Of a DNA stretch of 64,000 bases, positions 11,201-19,543 are shown piece after piece. Location of the stretch: the NCBI GenBank assembly GCA_900188465.1, contig FZPE01000001.1:1-64000 (forward strand), in the 5' to 3' direction. Below the pieces are notes generated by a model. That model did not search any database and was not told where the DNA came from. It saw only the letters and a list, made by a program, of their open reading frames with translations. The stretch is from Micrococcales bacterium KH10 (lineage in GTDB: Bacteria; Actinomycetota; Actinomycetes; Actinomycetales; Cellulomonadaceae). The first letter of the stretch is position 1, and each line of letters begins with the position of its first letter. Made by a program: the position numbers and the translations under genes.

Positions 11201-12634
11201 GTGGATCTGTTCGAGTTGAGTTCCAGTGACGACCAAGGCCTGCCAGCAGTGAGCCAAAACGCGCCGTTGGCAGTGCGTATGCGCCCCCAATCATTGGACG
11301 AGATCGCCGGTCAGGAGCACTTACTGCGCCCCGGTTCGCCGCTTGCCAGGCTCATCACGGCAGCTGACTCGAATGAGAGCATCGCGGGGCCTGCCAGCGT
11401 CATCCTCTATGGGCCACCTGGCACCGGAAAGACAACGTTGGCCTATCTGATCGCGCGCGCAGGCAACCGCCGTTTTGTGGAGTTGTCTGCGGTGACTGCT
11501 GGGGTCAAGGACGTGCGGGCCGTGATCGCGGACGCTCGGCGCCGCCTCGCGACCGGCGGCGATGAGACGGTGCTGTTCATCGATGAGGTTCACAGATTCT
11601 CCAAGACGCAACAGGATGCACTCTTGCCCAGCGTCGAGAATCGCTGGGTAGTGCTCGTCGCTGCCACGACCGAGAACCCAAGCTTCGCGGTGAACGCGCC
11701 GTTGCTATCGAGGTCGTTGCTCGTGACGTTGCAGTCTTTGGAAGACGAGCACATCTCTGCTCTGGTTAAACGGGCGTTGAGGGACGAACGCGGTTTAGGC
11801 GACCGCATCGACATTGATGACGACGCACTGGAACAGTTGGTGCGCTTTGCAGGTGGGGATGCGCGTAAGGCTTTGACCATTTTGGAAGCCGCAACGGCAG
11901 TCGCCGACGACCTGTTTGTCGCGGTGCAGCGGGATGCTTCGGTATCTGGTGGCGGCAAGGCCAAGAAGGGAACTGCGAAGAAGAAACGCGCGAGCCGTCC
12001 AGTAGTGAACCTTGCTGCGCTGGAACAGGCGATTGACGTGGCCGCTGTGCGCTACGATCGCGACGGTGACCAGCACTACGACGTGATCTCGGCCTTCATC
12101 AAATCGATGCGCGGCTCCGATGTCGATGCTTCGTTGCACTATCTGGCTCGCATGATCGAAGCGGGGGAGGATCCTCGATTCATCGCTCGGCGTATCGTGA
12201 TTGCCGCTGCTGAAGACGTCGGTATGGCAGATCCATCTGCATTGCAGACCGCGGTGGCGGCTTCTCAAGCGGTTGCATTTATCGGGATGCCAGAAGCTCG
12301 TATCGTGCTGGCCGAGGCTGTCGTGCATTTAGCCACTGCACCGAAGTCCAATGCTGCCTATCTCGGTATTGATGCTGCAATTGCGGACGTCAGGGCCGGG
12401 CGAATCGGTGTCGTTCCGGCGCACCTGCGCGATGCGCATTATGCAGGTGCAAAAAAACTTGGCCATGGGCAGGGCTATCAGTATGCGCATGACGCGCCGA
12501 ACGCTGTGGCAGCACAGCAGTATTTGCCCGATGTCCTCGCCGGGTCGACCTACTACCAGCCAAGCGATCGCGGGTATGAACGGCAGGTCAGCGAGCGGTT
12601 GGCAAAGATTCGACAGATTTTATCGGGAGAGTAG
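11201..12634 (+). CDS. rarA: Replication-associated recombination protein A (MgsA/RarA AAA+ ATPase)
   Basis: This 477-residue clamp-loader-like AAA+ ATPase is related to yeast Mgs1 and human WRNIP1, and acts at stalled replication forks. Walker A is GPPGTGKTT (residues 71-79) and Walker B is LFIDEVHRF (about 126-134). The sensor 1 region TTENPSF and the C-terminal RarA helical oligomerisation domain are present, the latter with [23 protein letters not shown] and [18 protein letters not shown]-like signatures. A Lys-rich linker ([16 protein letters not shown], about residue 250-265) interrupts the region before the C-terminal domain and is probably flexible. The GTG start is inferred to be leaderless. 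Confidence 0.93.
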   Translation: MDLFELSSSDDQGLPAVSQNAPLAVRMRPQSLDEIAGQEHLLRPGSPLARLITAADSNESIAGPASVILYGPPGTGKTTLAYLIARAGNRRFVELSAVTAGVKDVRAVIADARRRLATGGDETVLFIDEVHRFSKTQQDALLPSVENRWVVLVAATTENPSFAVNAPLLSRSLLVTLQSLEDEHISALVKRALRDERGLGDRIDIDDDALEQLVRFAGGDARKALTILEAATAVADDLFVAVQRDASVSGGGKAKKGTAKKKRASRPVVNLAALEQAIDVAAVRYDRDGDQHYDVISAFIKSMRGSDVDASLHYLARMIEAGEDPRFIARRIVIAAAEDVGMADPSALQTAVAASQAVAFIGMPEARIVLAEAVVHLATAPKSNAAYLGIDAAIADVRAGRIGVVPAHLRDAHYAGAKKLGHGQGYQYAHDAPNAVAAQQYLPDVLAGSTYYQPSDRGYERQVSERLAKIRQILSGE

Positions 12635-12892
12635 CTGGTGTGCGCCATATGCGGGTGACGTGGCCTGCATCAATGGTGATTGGTCGATTGAGCGTCTGCC
12701 GCAGCGCAATACGATTTGGCCAATGACTGAACTTAAACCGGTTTGTATGGTTGAAATCCATCTTGAATGCACGTAGTGTTCATCTCATAGTGACAGCGTT
12801 GTCAGTCGCGGAGGGTTCCATAGAAGGTGCCAGCCGGTGTAGGTCACAGCACTGGTTAATCCGCTTGATACCAGAACAAAAGGTGTGAATTG

Positions 12893-15800
12893 ATGCGAAG
12901 TCAATTGATTGATGAGCCTGTGCGCGTAAGTGCGCGACGCGGGCATCGGTTGCGTAGCGCGATCGCAAGTCTCGCCACTGCCAGCTTGCTGGTCAGTGGT
13001 ATCGCGGCAGGGGTGGCGACGACTGCCCAGGCTGCACCGCTGCAGGTCCGAGGTGATTCGGACTCGGTTCAGGAACTGGTTACCTCCGTGACCTCCAATC
13101 ATCCGAATTCCAGTAGTGACCGTGGTGAGGACATCAATTCGCTGATGGACCGCAACCCGTCTACTAAGTGGTACGCCTCCGGTGCTGGCGAGACTTCTGA
13201 AGCCAACCCGCAGTGGGCGATTTATACCTTGAGTGAAGCGGCGACAGCCACGGGGTATGGCATTACTTCGGCAGGGGACAGCGCAAGTTTCCGTGACCGT
13301 GACCCCAAGGCTTGGCGCGTCCTTGGTAGCAATGATGCAGCCGCGGCTAGCGACGCGGGTCACTCGTCATGGCAGGTGCTCGACTCTCGCTCCAACCAGC
13401 AGTTTGGTGTCAATGGACTCAACCGTGTCTACTCGCTGACCTCGACTGGCAGTTATCGGTACTACCAACTGCGGGTCATTGAGCGATACGGAACCTCTTC
13501 CAATCTGCAGATTGCTGACTGGACGCTGCGCAGCGGCGAGCCTGGATTCAGCAACGCCATCATCACACCTGACACCACCTGGGAATACCTTAACGACCCC
13601 ACGGGTGCCATCGACCCGGCCCCAGGGGCAGACATCACTGCCTGGACCCAGGTCGGAGCCGACCTGCCCGGTACTTGGGACGAAGCCCAGGGGCCGTTCG
13701 GTGCTAAGCGTGGTTCATCCAACTTGGGCAGCGGGTTCCCGGTGACCACAACGCTGCCACTCGACCGTGGCGGCACGACCAATAATGTCGTTCCGTCGTA
13801 CTTCTTCCGTTTCACATTCGAGCTTGACCAGGCCGCCTTGAACTCCATTAACGGCCTATACGGCACCTTGATCCACGACGATGCCGTGGCCATGTTCATC
13901 AACGGCAAGAATGTCTTCACCGACTTTGAAGGTGATTCCCGCGGCGCTCTGACAACGAACCTTGACTACCGCGGCGGCACCTTGACCGATCCGCGTAGCA
14001 AGCAACTGCTGATTCCTGCGACAGATCTACGCGTTGGTGAGAACGTCATCTCGGTGCAGTTGCACAACGTCAATGCGACCAGCTCGGATGTGTACTTCTA
14101 CATGCCATCGCTGAGCGCGACGAGCGACAACGTTCCGGTGCCGTTCACTCCCGAGGAGATCAACGCTTCGTATTCCTCCGATATCCAGCCACGAGGCAAG
14201 GATCACCCGGATTTCTTCATCGATCAGTTGTTGAACTTTGAGGAACTGGCGAATACTCGTCCTGATGTGATCTCACCACGTGATGTGAATGTTCCATGGA
14301 GCGGGGGCTCTGAAATCCCGCGCGTATCAGGTTTGACCTCGATGAATGACAAAGTCACGGTGACGATCAACAACGTTGCTGCGGCGCAGGGTATGGACCA
14401 CGAGAAGATCGTGCAGGCCCGCAAGGATGACGCCGAGACCACGGTGCAGTTGACAACTGCATATGGTGACGTTCTTGGAACGATGCTCGCTGATGCGATC
14501 AATAGCGGTGAAGTGCCCAAGACTGCTTGGCTGATCAAGCGAGTCGAGCAGGGTCGTAACCACGAACCAGCCAAGGCCTACTATGCATACAAACGGCCCT
14601 TTAACCGTCTCGGTTTCGTTAACCCAGCCAATAACCCGTGTGACAGTGGCTCGGGTGAGCTCGGCGGAACATTCTCCGGTCCTGGCCGTATCGAAAACAC
14701 CAAGAACCCGGGACACACCGGGCAGGGTGCCGGTTACGGCCTGTGCAACAACGGTTCATTGCCGTCAGGTCACACCAACCACGGTTTCGCACAGGGCACC
14801 ACGTACGCAACACTGCTTCCCGAACTGTCGGCACAGATGATGTACCGGTCCTCGGAATACGCCAACAGCCGCATCATCCTGGGCTACCACTACGCGTTGG
14901 ACGTGATGACCGGTCGTCTTGCCGGTAACGCAACGGCAGCTCAGCGTTGGGATGACCCTGCATTCGTCAACTTGCTGGAGCAGGCGCAAGAGGAACTGCA
15001 GGACGTTCTCGGCGATAAATGCCAGGCTCAAGTGGGTACTCGTGATCTTCGTGAATGTGCCTTCTCCGGTGATGGCATCCTCTCGGATGAGGAAGCTTTG
15101 CAGATCTACCGCGAGCGGATGACGTACGAGACTTACCTGACTGCGGATGGGCAACGCCAGACCAACGGGTTTGAGCGGATCTATGACGAGGCCAAGGATC
15201 TTCCGGTGAACATGCCGAATGAAGCTCCTGCGATCCTCAAGACGTTCTTCCCTGACCTGTCTCACGATGAGCGTGCTGCCGTGCTGCGTGCGACTGCCAT
15301 TGAAGGTGGCTGGGCATTCGATCGCACTAAGGACGGCGGCGACTCCTGGCAGCGACTCGACTTTGCCGCGGCCATGAACGCCGATGTCTCACGTGCGACG
15401 AACGGTGACCTCATCGTCAACGGTGTCAATGCGTCGGATTCAACCTTGTCCTCGATCACTTTGGACGGTACCGCTCTGCCAGGGTTTGCCTCGGGTAGTC
15501 ACGAGTACACCGTCGATCTGACCGAGCACGGCGGTGCTGTACCTGAAATTGGAGCAACCGCTACTGTTCCTGGTGTCAGGGTCAACGTGGAACTGCCGGA
15601 CGCTGCGCCTGGGGAAGCAGTTATCACCGTGACCTCGCTGGACGGTCAGACCACCGAGTACACCATCAACCTCACCGTTGCCAGTGCAGTGGCAACGCTG
15701 CAGTCGCTGACGGTGAATGGTGCATCTGTTCCTGGGTTTAACCCGGATGTTCATTCCTACGTGGTTGAGTTGCCGACAGGCACAACGACGGCACCAGTGG

Positions 15801-16573
15801 TTGCGGCGGTGCCGACCGTAACAGGAGCCGACGTTCAAATTGAGCAGGCTACGGGTCCGAACGGCACTGCGACAGTCACCGTCAAGGCGGCCAATGGCTC
15901 TACCACAACGTACGTCATCGACTTCACGGTCAAACCGGCGCCTGGCGGCGGTGACACTCCTGGTGGCAAGCCTGTGACCGCAGCGGTTTCGGCGACAGTC
16001 CAGGGTGTGACGTACAACAAGGCTGCTAAGGTGACGGTTTCGGTTCAAGCCGCAGGTAACGTGCCAACCGGACGTGTACTGGTGACCAAGGGTGCGCAAT
16101 CACTGGGCAGTGCAACACTGTCAGCGGGTTCCGCTGTCGTGACGTTGCCGCGTGACCTTGCGGTTGGCAGTCATACGCTGCAGGTCACGTATGTGCCGAC
16201 TGCTTCTGGACGAGTCGTCGCCCCGGCTGCGCCGACCGTAATCACACTGCAGGTCAAGAAGGCCAAAGCCAAACTTGGCAAGGTGAAGGTGACTAAGGGC
16301 AAGCGCAATGCCAAGACCATCAAGCGTGGTTCTAAGGCAACCGTGCGTGTCGTGGTGAAGAAGGTCGGCGCTGCGGCACCGACTGGTAAGGTCACGATCC
16401 GCGTTGGCAAGAAGAAGGTCGGCACTGCGAAGATCAAGCAGACCGGCAAGAAGTACATTGCCACGGTCAAGACCAAGAAGAAGGTCACCAACAAGGGCAA
16501 GGTCAAGGTGGTCTACTCGGGTAACAAGACCCTGAAGAAGGCGACCTACAAGACCAAGCTACGGGCCCGCTGA
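12893..16573 (+). CDS. Secreted class A/PAP2-type acid phosphatase with discoidin-like and Ig-like domains
   Basis: This is a 1226-residue exported protein. A signal peptide ends near AQA-AP (about residue 43). A discoidin (F5/8C)-like domain covers about 58-205 and is followed by a beta-sandwich module (about 210-410). The phosphatase core carries the complete KX6RP...PSGH...SRX5HX3D signature: K561/RP568-569, PSGH 624-627 (His627) and R660/H666/D670. This is the vanadium haloperoxidase/PAP2 active site, with His666 the expected nucleophile. Two cadherin-like beta repeats follow (about 840-1010), then two Ig-like modules, the last Lys-rich as in the subtilase. ATG 12893 is preferred over TTG 12890; AAAGGTG lies upstream. 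Phosphate scavenging from organic phosphomonoesters at the surface is inferred. The 258-nt upstream gap contains the palindromes TTGGCCAA and AAACCGGTTT. Confidence 0.9.
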   Translation: MRSQLIDEPVRVSARRGHRLRSAIASLATASLLVSGIAAGVATTAQAAPLQVRGDSDSVQELVTSVTSNHPNSSSDRGEDINSLMDRNPSTKWYASGAGETSEANPQWAIYTLSEAATATGYGITSAGDSASFRDRDPKAWRVLGSNDAAAASDAGHSSWQVLDSRSNQQFGVNGLNRVYSLTSTGSYRYYQLRVIERYGTSSNLQIADWTLRSGEPGFSNAIITPDTTWEYLNDPTGAIDPAPGADITAWTQVGADLPGTWDEAQGPFGAKRGSSNLGSGFPVTTTLPLDRGGTTNNVVPSYFFRFTFELDQAALNSINGLYGTLIHDDAVAMFINGKNVFTDFEGDSRGALTTNLDYRGGTLTDPRSKQLLIPATDLRVGENVISVQLHNVNATSSDVYFYMPSLSATSDNVPVPFTPEEINASYSSDIQPRGKDHPDFFIDQLLNFEELANTRPDVISPRDVNVPWSGGSEIPRVSGLTSMNDKVTVTINNVAAAQGMDHEKIVQARKDDAETTVQLTTAYGDVLGTMLADAINSGEVPKTAWLIKRVEQGRNHEPAKAYYAYKRPFNRLGFVNPANNPCDSGSGELGGTFSGPGRIENTKNPGHTGQGAGYGLCNNGSLPSGHTNHGFAQGTTYATLLPELSAQMMYRSSEYANSRIILGYHYALDVMTGRLAGNATAAQRWDDPAFVNLLEQAQEELQDVLGDKCQAQVGTRDLRECAFSGDGILSDEEALQIYRERMTYETYLTADGQRQTNGFERIYDEAKDLPVNMPNEAPAILKTFFPDLSHDERAAVLRATAIEGGWAFDRTKDGGDSWQRLDFAAAMNADVSRATNGDLIVNGVNASDSTLSSITLDGTALPGFASGSHEYTVDLTEHGGAVPEIGATATVPGVRVNVELPDAAPGEAVITVTSLDGQTTEYTINLTVASAVATLQSLTVNGASVPGFNPDVHSYVVELPTGTTTAPVVAAVPTVTGADVQIEQATGPNGTATVTVKAANGSTTTYVIDFTVKPAPGGGDTPGGKPVTAAVSATVQGVTYNKAAKVTVSVQAAGNVPTGRVLVTKGAQSLGSATLSAGSAVVTLPRDLAVGSHTLQVTYVPTASGRVVAPAAPTVITLQVKKAKAKLGKVKVTKGKRNAKTIKRGSKATVRVVVKKVGAAAPTGKVTIRVGKKKVGTAKIKQTGKKYIATVKTKKKVTNKGKVKVVYSGNKTLKKATYKTKLRAR

Positions 16574-16595
16574 TCGCAACGTAGTTCTCGCAGTG

Positions 16596-16637
16596 GTGGC
16601 CCCGTGGACCAAAGCGGTCCGCGGGGCCACAACTTTT
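16596..16637 (+). terminator. Rho-independent terminator of the phosphatase gene
   Basis: GTGGCCCCGTGGACC (16596-16610) pairs with 16616-16630 (one G-U) around the loop AAAGC. It is followed by AACTTTT, the only hairpin in the window with a recognisable T run. Confidence 0.88.
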
Positions 16638-16650
16638 CTGCGCCGCCCGC

Positions 16651-16786
16651 GCTCGCGCTCCGCGCACCCGCCTGCGCCACCCGCGCTCGCGCTCCGCGCA
16701 CCCGCCTGCGCCACCCACGCTCGCGCTCCGCGCACCCGCCTGCGCCACCCACGCTCGCGCTCCGCGCACCCGCCTGCGCCACCCAC
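16651..16786. repeat. 34-bp GC-rich tandem array, four full copies
   Basis: The unit begins GCTCGCGCTCCGCGCACCC and recurs exactly every 34 bp at 16651, 16685, 16719 and 16753, with one G/A variable position near its end. Part of a further unit precedes it. It fills the space between the phosphatase terminator and the left 82-bp direct repeat. Open frames through it in several phases are artefacts of a repeat with no stops. Confidence 0.95.
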
Positions 16787-16794
16787 GCGGTGTT

Positions 16795-16876
16795 TATTCG
16801 TGTACCGTCGCGTTTTTCGTGTTCTTGCCTAGTGTGCGAGGGCGGTTTGCGAATTTCCCGACGGCTCACCAAGTTT
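16795..16876. repeat. Left 82-bp direct repeat flanking the nuclease-like gene
   Basis: This segment, beginning TATTCGTGTACCGTCGCG, matches 17946-18027 in the same orientation at 73 of 82 positions without gaps. Each copy contains CCGTCG near one end and CGACGG near the other. It ends 31 nt from the stop of the gene at 16908-17885. Confidence 0.9.
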
Positions 16877-16907
16877 GCGACGTTTCACTGCGGTTTGGCG
16901 CGCGGTT

Positions 16908-17885
16908 CTAGGCGGGAGTGCGCGGAATACCTGCGCCGCGCAGGATCTCGTCCAGCCGGTCGGGACGCAAAGCTTCATTCCAGTTCCATCGGACAACCTT
17001 GTAGCCGGCGCGATTGAGTGCTTCCTCACGTCTTTTCTCCCGATGAACCACATTGCCAGGTGCTTCGCCGCTGCCGTTGAAGGTCCGTCCGTATTTGCTG
17101 AAGCCGTCGAATTCTCCAGCAATACCAAGTGACTCCCAGAAAAAGTCCACGCGATATTGCCGACCGTCGTCGCCAGTCAGCCACACCTGCAGTTGCGGTG
17201 GGTCGTAGCCGAGTTCGATCATCCGCGCTCTACTCAGGGATTCGCCCGCCGATTCACTCAGAGGATCCGCGTATCTTGCCACAGTTCGAGCACGCTGCAC
17301 ACCTTGGCGTTTCCCCATTGACGCGATAACCCTTGAGATGGCCGTCATGTCCGCCAGATCATTGTGAAGTACGTGGTCCATGCTCATGAGACCCGATGCG
17401 AATGACTCTATGCGACTGATATCAACGACGGTCCGCGCCGGTGACGTCACGCGGACTCCGTCTATGGTGCGAGCAGCGGGGTCAGGTACACCTTGATGCC
17501 GATACAAGTGTCGGGTAGATCGGCCACCTCGTATTGGGTTGACAAGAATCTGTGCTCGCTGGTCGGGTTTCCCGAGTAGCGGAATTCCGTGGACTGCGGC
17601 AGCTGACCGCAAACAGAATATCGAGTTGGGGTGGCTGCGGGACATTGCCCCAACTATTAACTTGTGCCGATCAGAAGGATACTCGGCGCGGTCCCACACT
17701 GAACGGGCCACATAGAGCCCATGCTGCGGGCGGACCAACCAACCTTCCCGCACAGCTCTGGCAAGCAGGCTTGCCCCGAATCCGATTCGATGGAGTTCGC
17801 TATAGGTCGCCATTTCGTGCCGTGATTCGACGTGAGTACGCAGCGCGTGCACAACAGTTGCATTGAGTGGTTGAGCAATTCCCAT
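16908..17885 (-). CDS. AbiEi-antitoxin-domain / DUF559 putative endonuclease
   Basis: The 325-residue protein has two parts. The N-terminus (about 1-90) looks like the AbiEi-type winged-helix domain that opens many actinobacterial proteins (GFGASLLARAVREGWLVRPQHGLYVA). The C-terminal about 110 residues resemble the Vsr/DUF559 restriction-endonuclease fold: SAGESLSRARMIELGYDPP, YRVDFFWE, AGEFDGFSKY, and REKRREEALNRAGYKVVRWNW. The E, D, E and K residues expected in a PD-(D/E)XK site are visible. It stands alone between two 82-bp direct repeats and opposite in direction to its neighbours, which suggests a mobile or accessory gene. No toxin partner is adjacent. DNA binding or cleavage is an inference from fold-level similarity. 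Confidence 0.75.
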   Translation of the reverse strand: MGIAQPLNATVVHALRTHVESRHEMATYSELHRIGFGASLLARAVREGWLVRPQHGLYVARSVWDRAEYPSDRHKLIVGAMSRSHPNSIFCLRSAAAVHGIPLLGKPDQRAQILVNPIRGGRSTRHLYRHQGVPDPAARTIDGVRVTSPARTVVDISRIESFASGLMSMDHVLHNDLADMTAISRVIASMGKRQGVQRARTVARYADPLSESAGESLSRARMIELGYDPPQLQVWLTGDDGRQYRVDFFWESLGIAGEFDGFSKYGRTFNGSGEAPGNVVHREKRREEALNRAGYKVVRWNWNEALRPDRLDEILRGAGIPRTPA

Positions 17886-17945
17886 ACATTCACCATGTCG
17901 TATTGCAGCAGTAGGTGCTGTCCTGATGAAGCCAATGTGGATAGC

Positions 17946-18027
17946 TATTCGTGTACCGTCGCGTTTTTCGTGCTCTTGCGTAGTGTGCTAGCGCGGTGTG
18001 CGAATTTACCGACGGTTCACGGAGTTT
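17946..18027. repeat. Right 82-bp direct repeat flanking the nuclease-like gene
   Basis: Second copy of the segment at 16795-16876 (89% identity, same orientation). It lies 60 nt from the start codon of the nuclease-like gene and runs straight into the GGGTGC array. The 492-nt stretch 17886-18377 contains no gene: it holds this repeat, the two simple arrays and the rpsD leader. Confidence 0.9.
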
Positions 18028-18030
18028 AAT

Positions 18031-18149
18031 CGGGTGCGGGTGCGGGTGCGGGTGCGGGTGCGGGTGCGGGTGCGGGTGCGGGTGCGGGTGCGGGTGCGGG
18101 TGCGGGCGCGGGTGTGGGTGTGGGTGTGGGTGTGGGTGCGGGTGCGGGC
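18031..18149. repeat. GGGTGC hexanucleotide microsatellite, about 20 units
   Basis: A run of near-perfect GGGTGC units on the plus strand, with one C variant and a block of GGGTGT units toward the 3' end. Regularly spaced GGG triplets with 3-nt loops fit the G-quadruplex motif many times over. Confidence 0.95.
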
Positions 18150-18197
18150 ATATCGCAGCGCGGTGCGGGGTACGGTCTGCGGGGCCACCGCTTTCCC

Positions 18198-18230
18198 ACG
18201 AAGCACGAAGCACGAAGCACGAAGCACGAG
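18198..18230. repeat. ACGAAGC heptamer array, four copies plus a partial
   Basis: Exact heptamers start at 18198, 18205, 18212 and 18219, followed by ACGAG. The array ends 10 nt before TAGAAT (18240-18245), a plausible rpsD -10 box, so it occupies the position where a -35 element would be. Confidence 0.9.
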
Positions 18231-18239
18231 CGCATAGGG

Positions 18240-18275
18240 TAGAATGGCAAAGTTGCCCACTGTGGGCAATCGCCA
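18240..18275 (+). promoter_or_regulatory. Putative rpsD promoter -10 and structured leader hairpin
   Basis: TAGAAT (18240-18245) is followed at once by a nested stem: TGGC (18245-18248) with GCCA (18272-18275), enclosing TTGCCCA (18253-18259) with TGGGCAA (18263-18269). S4 autoregulates by binding its own mRNA in some bacteria. A comparable role here is only a possibility. Confidence 0.35.
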
Positions 18276-18377
18276 ACCTGGGGTCTTAGCCCGCCTGGTT
18301 CAAGGCAAGGGTCGACCCCGCACCCACGACATAAGTCGCCAGGGTGTGACAACAGCTACAGGAAAGAGTGGACACTT

Positions 18378-19004
18378 ATGTCTTCAGTGACTCGCTCGCG
18401 CCGCCAGGTGCGTTTGAGCCGTGCTTTGGGTATCCCGCTGACGCCCAAGGCAGCCCGTCACTTCGAAAAGCGCCCGTACGCTCCGGGTGAGCACGGACGC
18501 TCCCGTCGCGGCTCGGAATCAGACTACGCCGTGCGTCTGCGCGAGAAGCAGCGTCTGCGCGCCCAGTACTCGCTGCGCGAGAAGCAGTTGCGCCGTGCCT
18601 ACGAAGAGGCTCGTAAGGATCAGGGTCTCACCGGTGAGGCACTCGTCGAGATCCTTGAGACCCGTCTGGACGCACTCGTCCTGCGCGCTGGCTTCGCACG
18701 CACCACGCTGCAGGCTCGTCAGGCTGTGACTCACCGTCACATCCTCGTGGACGGCCAGATCGTGGACCGCCCCTCGTACAAGGTCAAGCCGGGCCAGACC
18801 ATCCAGGTCAAGCCAAAGAGCCAGACCATGACTCCGTTCCAGGTCGCAGCCGCGGGTGCGCACCGCGACGTGCTGCCGGATCTCCCCGGTTACCTCGACG
18901 TACAGCTTGAGAAGTTAAGCGCGCAACTGACGCGCCGTCCCAAGCGTGCCGAGGTTCCCGTGACGTGTGACGTGCAGTTGGTCGTCGAGTACTACGCTCG
19001 CTGA
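18378..19004 (+). CDS. rpsD: 30S ribosomal protein S4, zinc-free type
   Basis: This 208-residue primary 16S rRNA-binding protein helps nucleate 30S assembly. It has the N-terminal S4 domain with YAPGEHG and RLREKQRLRAQY, and the RNA-binding S4 fold near LETRLDALVLRAGFARTTLQARQAVTH. The N-terminal Cys residues of the zinc-binding form are absent (RSRRQVRLSRALGIPLTPKAARHF), so this is the C-minus form. A stand-alone rpsD upstream of alaS is usual in Actinobacteria; elsewhere rpsD sits with rpsM/rpsK/rpoA. GGAAAG precedes the ATG. Confidence 0.97.
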   Translation: MSSVTRSRRQVRLSRALGIPLTPKAARHFEKRPYAPGEHGRSRRGSESDYAVRLREKQRLRAQYSLREKQLRRAYEEARKDQGLTGEALVEILETRLDALVLRAGFARTTLQARQAVTHRHILVDGQIVDRPSYKVKPGQTIQVKPKSQTMTPFQVAAAGAHRDVLPDLPGYLDVQLEKLSAQLTRRPKRAEVPVTCDVQLVVEYYAR

Positions 19005-19035
19005 TCCGACTCATACCGAACACGCATTTTCTACG

Positions 19036-19074
19036 CCACCCGGTTCACAAGTAAAGTTCTTGTGGGCCGGGTGG
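19036..19074 (+). terminator. rpsD terminator, 16-bp stem
   Basis: CCACCCGGTTCACAAG (19036-19051) pairs with 19059-19074 through 14 Watson-Crick and 2 G-U pairs around the 7-nt loop TAAAGTT. It is followed by TTGCTC. It separates rpsD from the next gene. Confidence 0.85.
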
Positions 19075-19099
19075 TTGCTCATTAGCCAAGGAGAAGTTG

Positions 19100-19543
19100 A
19101 TGCTCGGAGATATCGCTGGACTTATCGCGGCAGTCGCTTTCGTTGCGCTGGTTGTCGTATTGGCGCTACCGCTAGTGCGTCTCGGCAAGTTGTTCGACCG
19201 TACTGCCGCGTCGATTGAGGAGATCACCGAGCATTCCGTTCCTATCTTGGACGAGGCCGCTCGCACAGTCAGTCAAACCAATGTTCAGTTGGAAAAGGTC
19301 GACACTATTACTACCGCAGCCTCCGAGGTGTCACAGAACGTCTCAGCGCTGACAGGGCTGTACGCGGCAACATTCGGCAAGCCGCTCGTGAAGGTTGCGG
19401 CATTCTCTTACGGTGTGCGTCAGGCATTTGCCAAGGCAGTGCGCAAGAATCGCAATAAGGCTGACGGTTCGGTGGGCACGGACGATTTCACCGCAACTTC
19501 ACCGAACCCGTCGCCAGCCGCTAAGAACGGGGGAGAGCGATGA
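19100..19543 (+). CDS. DUF948-family membrane protein
   Basis: The 147-residue protein has one N-terminal transmembrane helix (IAGLIAAVAFVALVVVLALP) and then an amphipathic helix rich in Thr, Ser and Glu (LGKLFDRTAASIEEITEHS...ILDEAARTVSQTN). This resembles DUF948 proteins, whose biochemical role is unknown. ATG 19100 follows AAGGAG, and an in-frame TTG at 19097 is less likely. Its stop overlaps the next start by 4 bp (ATGA). The pair lies upstream of alaS in many actinobacteria. A role in envelope organisation is a guess from topology only. Confidence 0.8.
   Translation: MLGDIAGLIAAVAFVALVVVLALPLVRLGKLFDRTAASIEEITEHSVPILDEAARTVSQTNVQLEKVDTITTAASEVSQNVSALTGLYAATFGKPLVKVAAFSYGVRQAFAKAVRKNRNKADGSVGTDDFTATSPNPSPAAKNGGER

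Noticed and set aside
12770-12800. PHO box upstream of the phosphatase (GTTCATC at about 12778)
   Set aside because: Only one PhoP-like half-site is present, with no second direct repeat at 11-nt spacing.
16651-16786. CRISPR-like array
   Set aside because: Units are contiguous 34-bp repeats with no distinct spacers, and no cas genes are nearby.
16503-16872. Overlapping open frames on both strands across the 34-bp array (Arg/Ala/Pro- or Gly/Ala-rich)
   Set aside because: They come from translating a stop-free GC-rich tandem repeat; there is no start context and composition is wholly repeat-driven.
17890-18352. Several frames across the GGGTGC array giving RVRV, CGCG or HPHP runs
   Set aside because: Simple-sequence translation artefacts, without ribosome sites or conserved segments.
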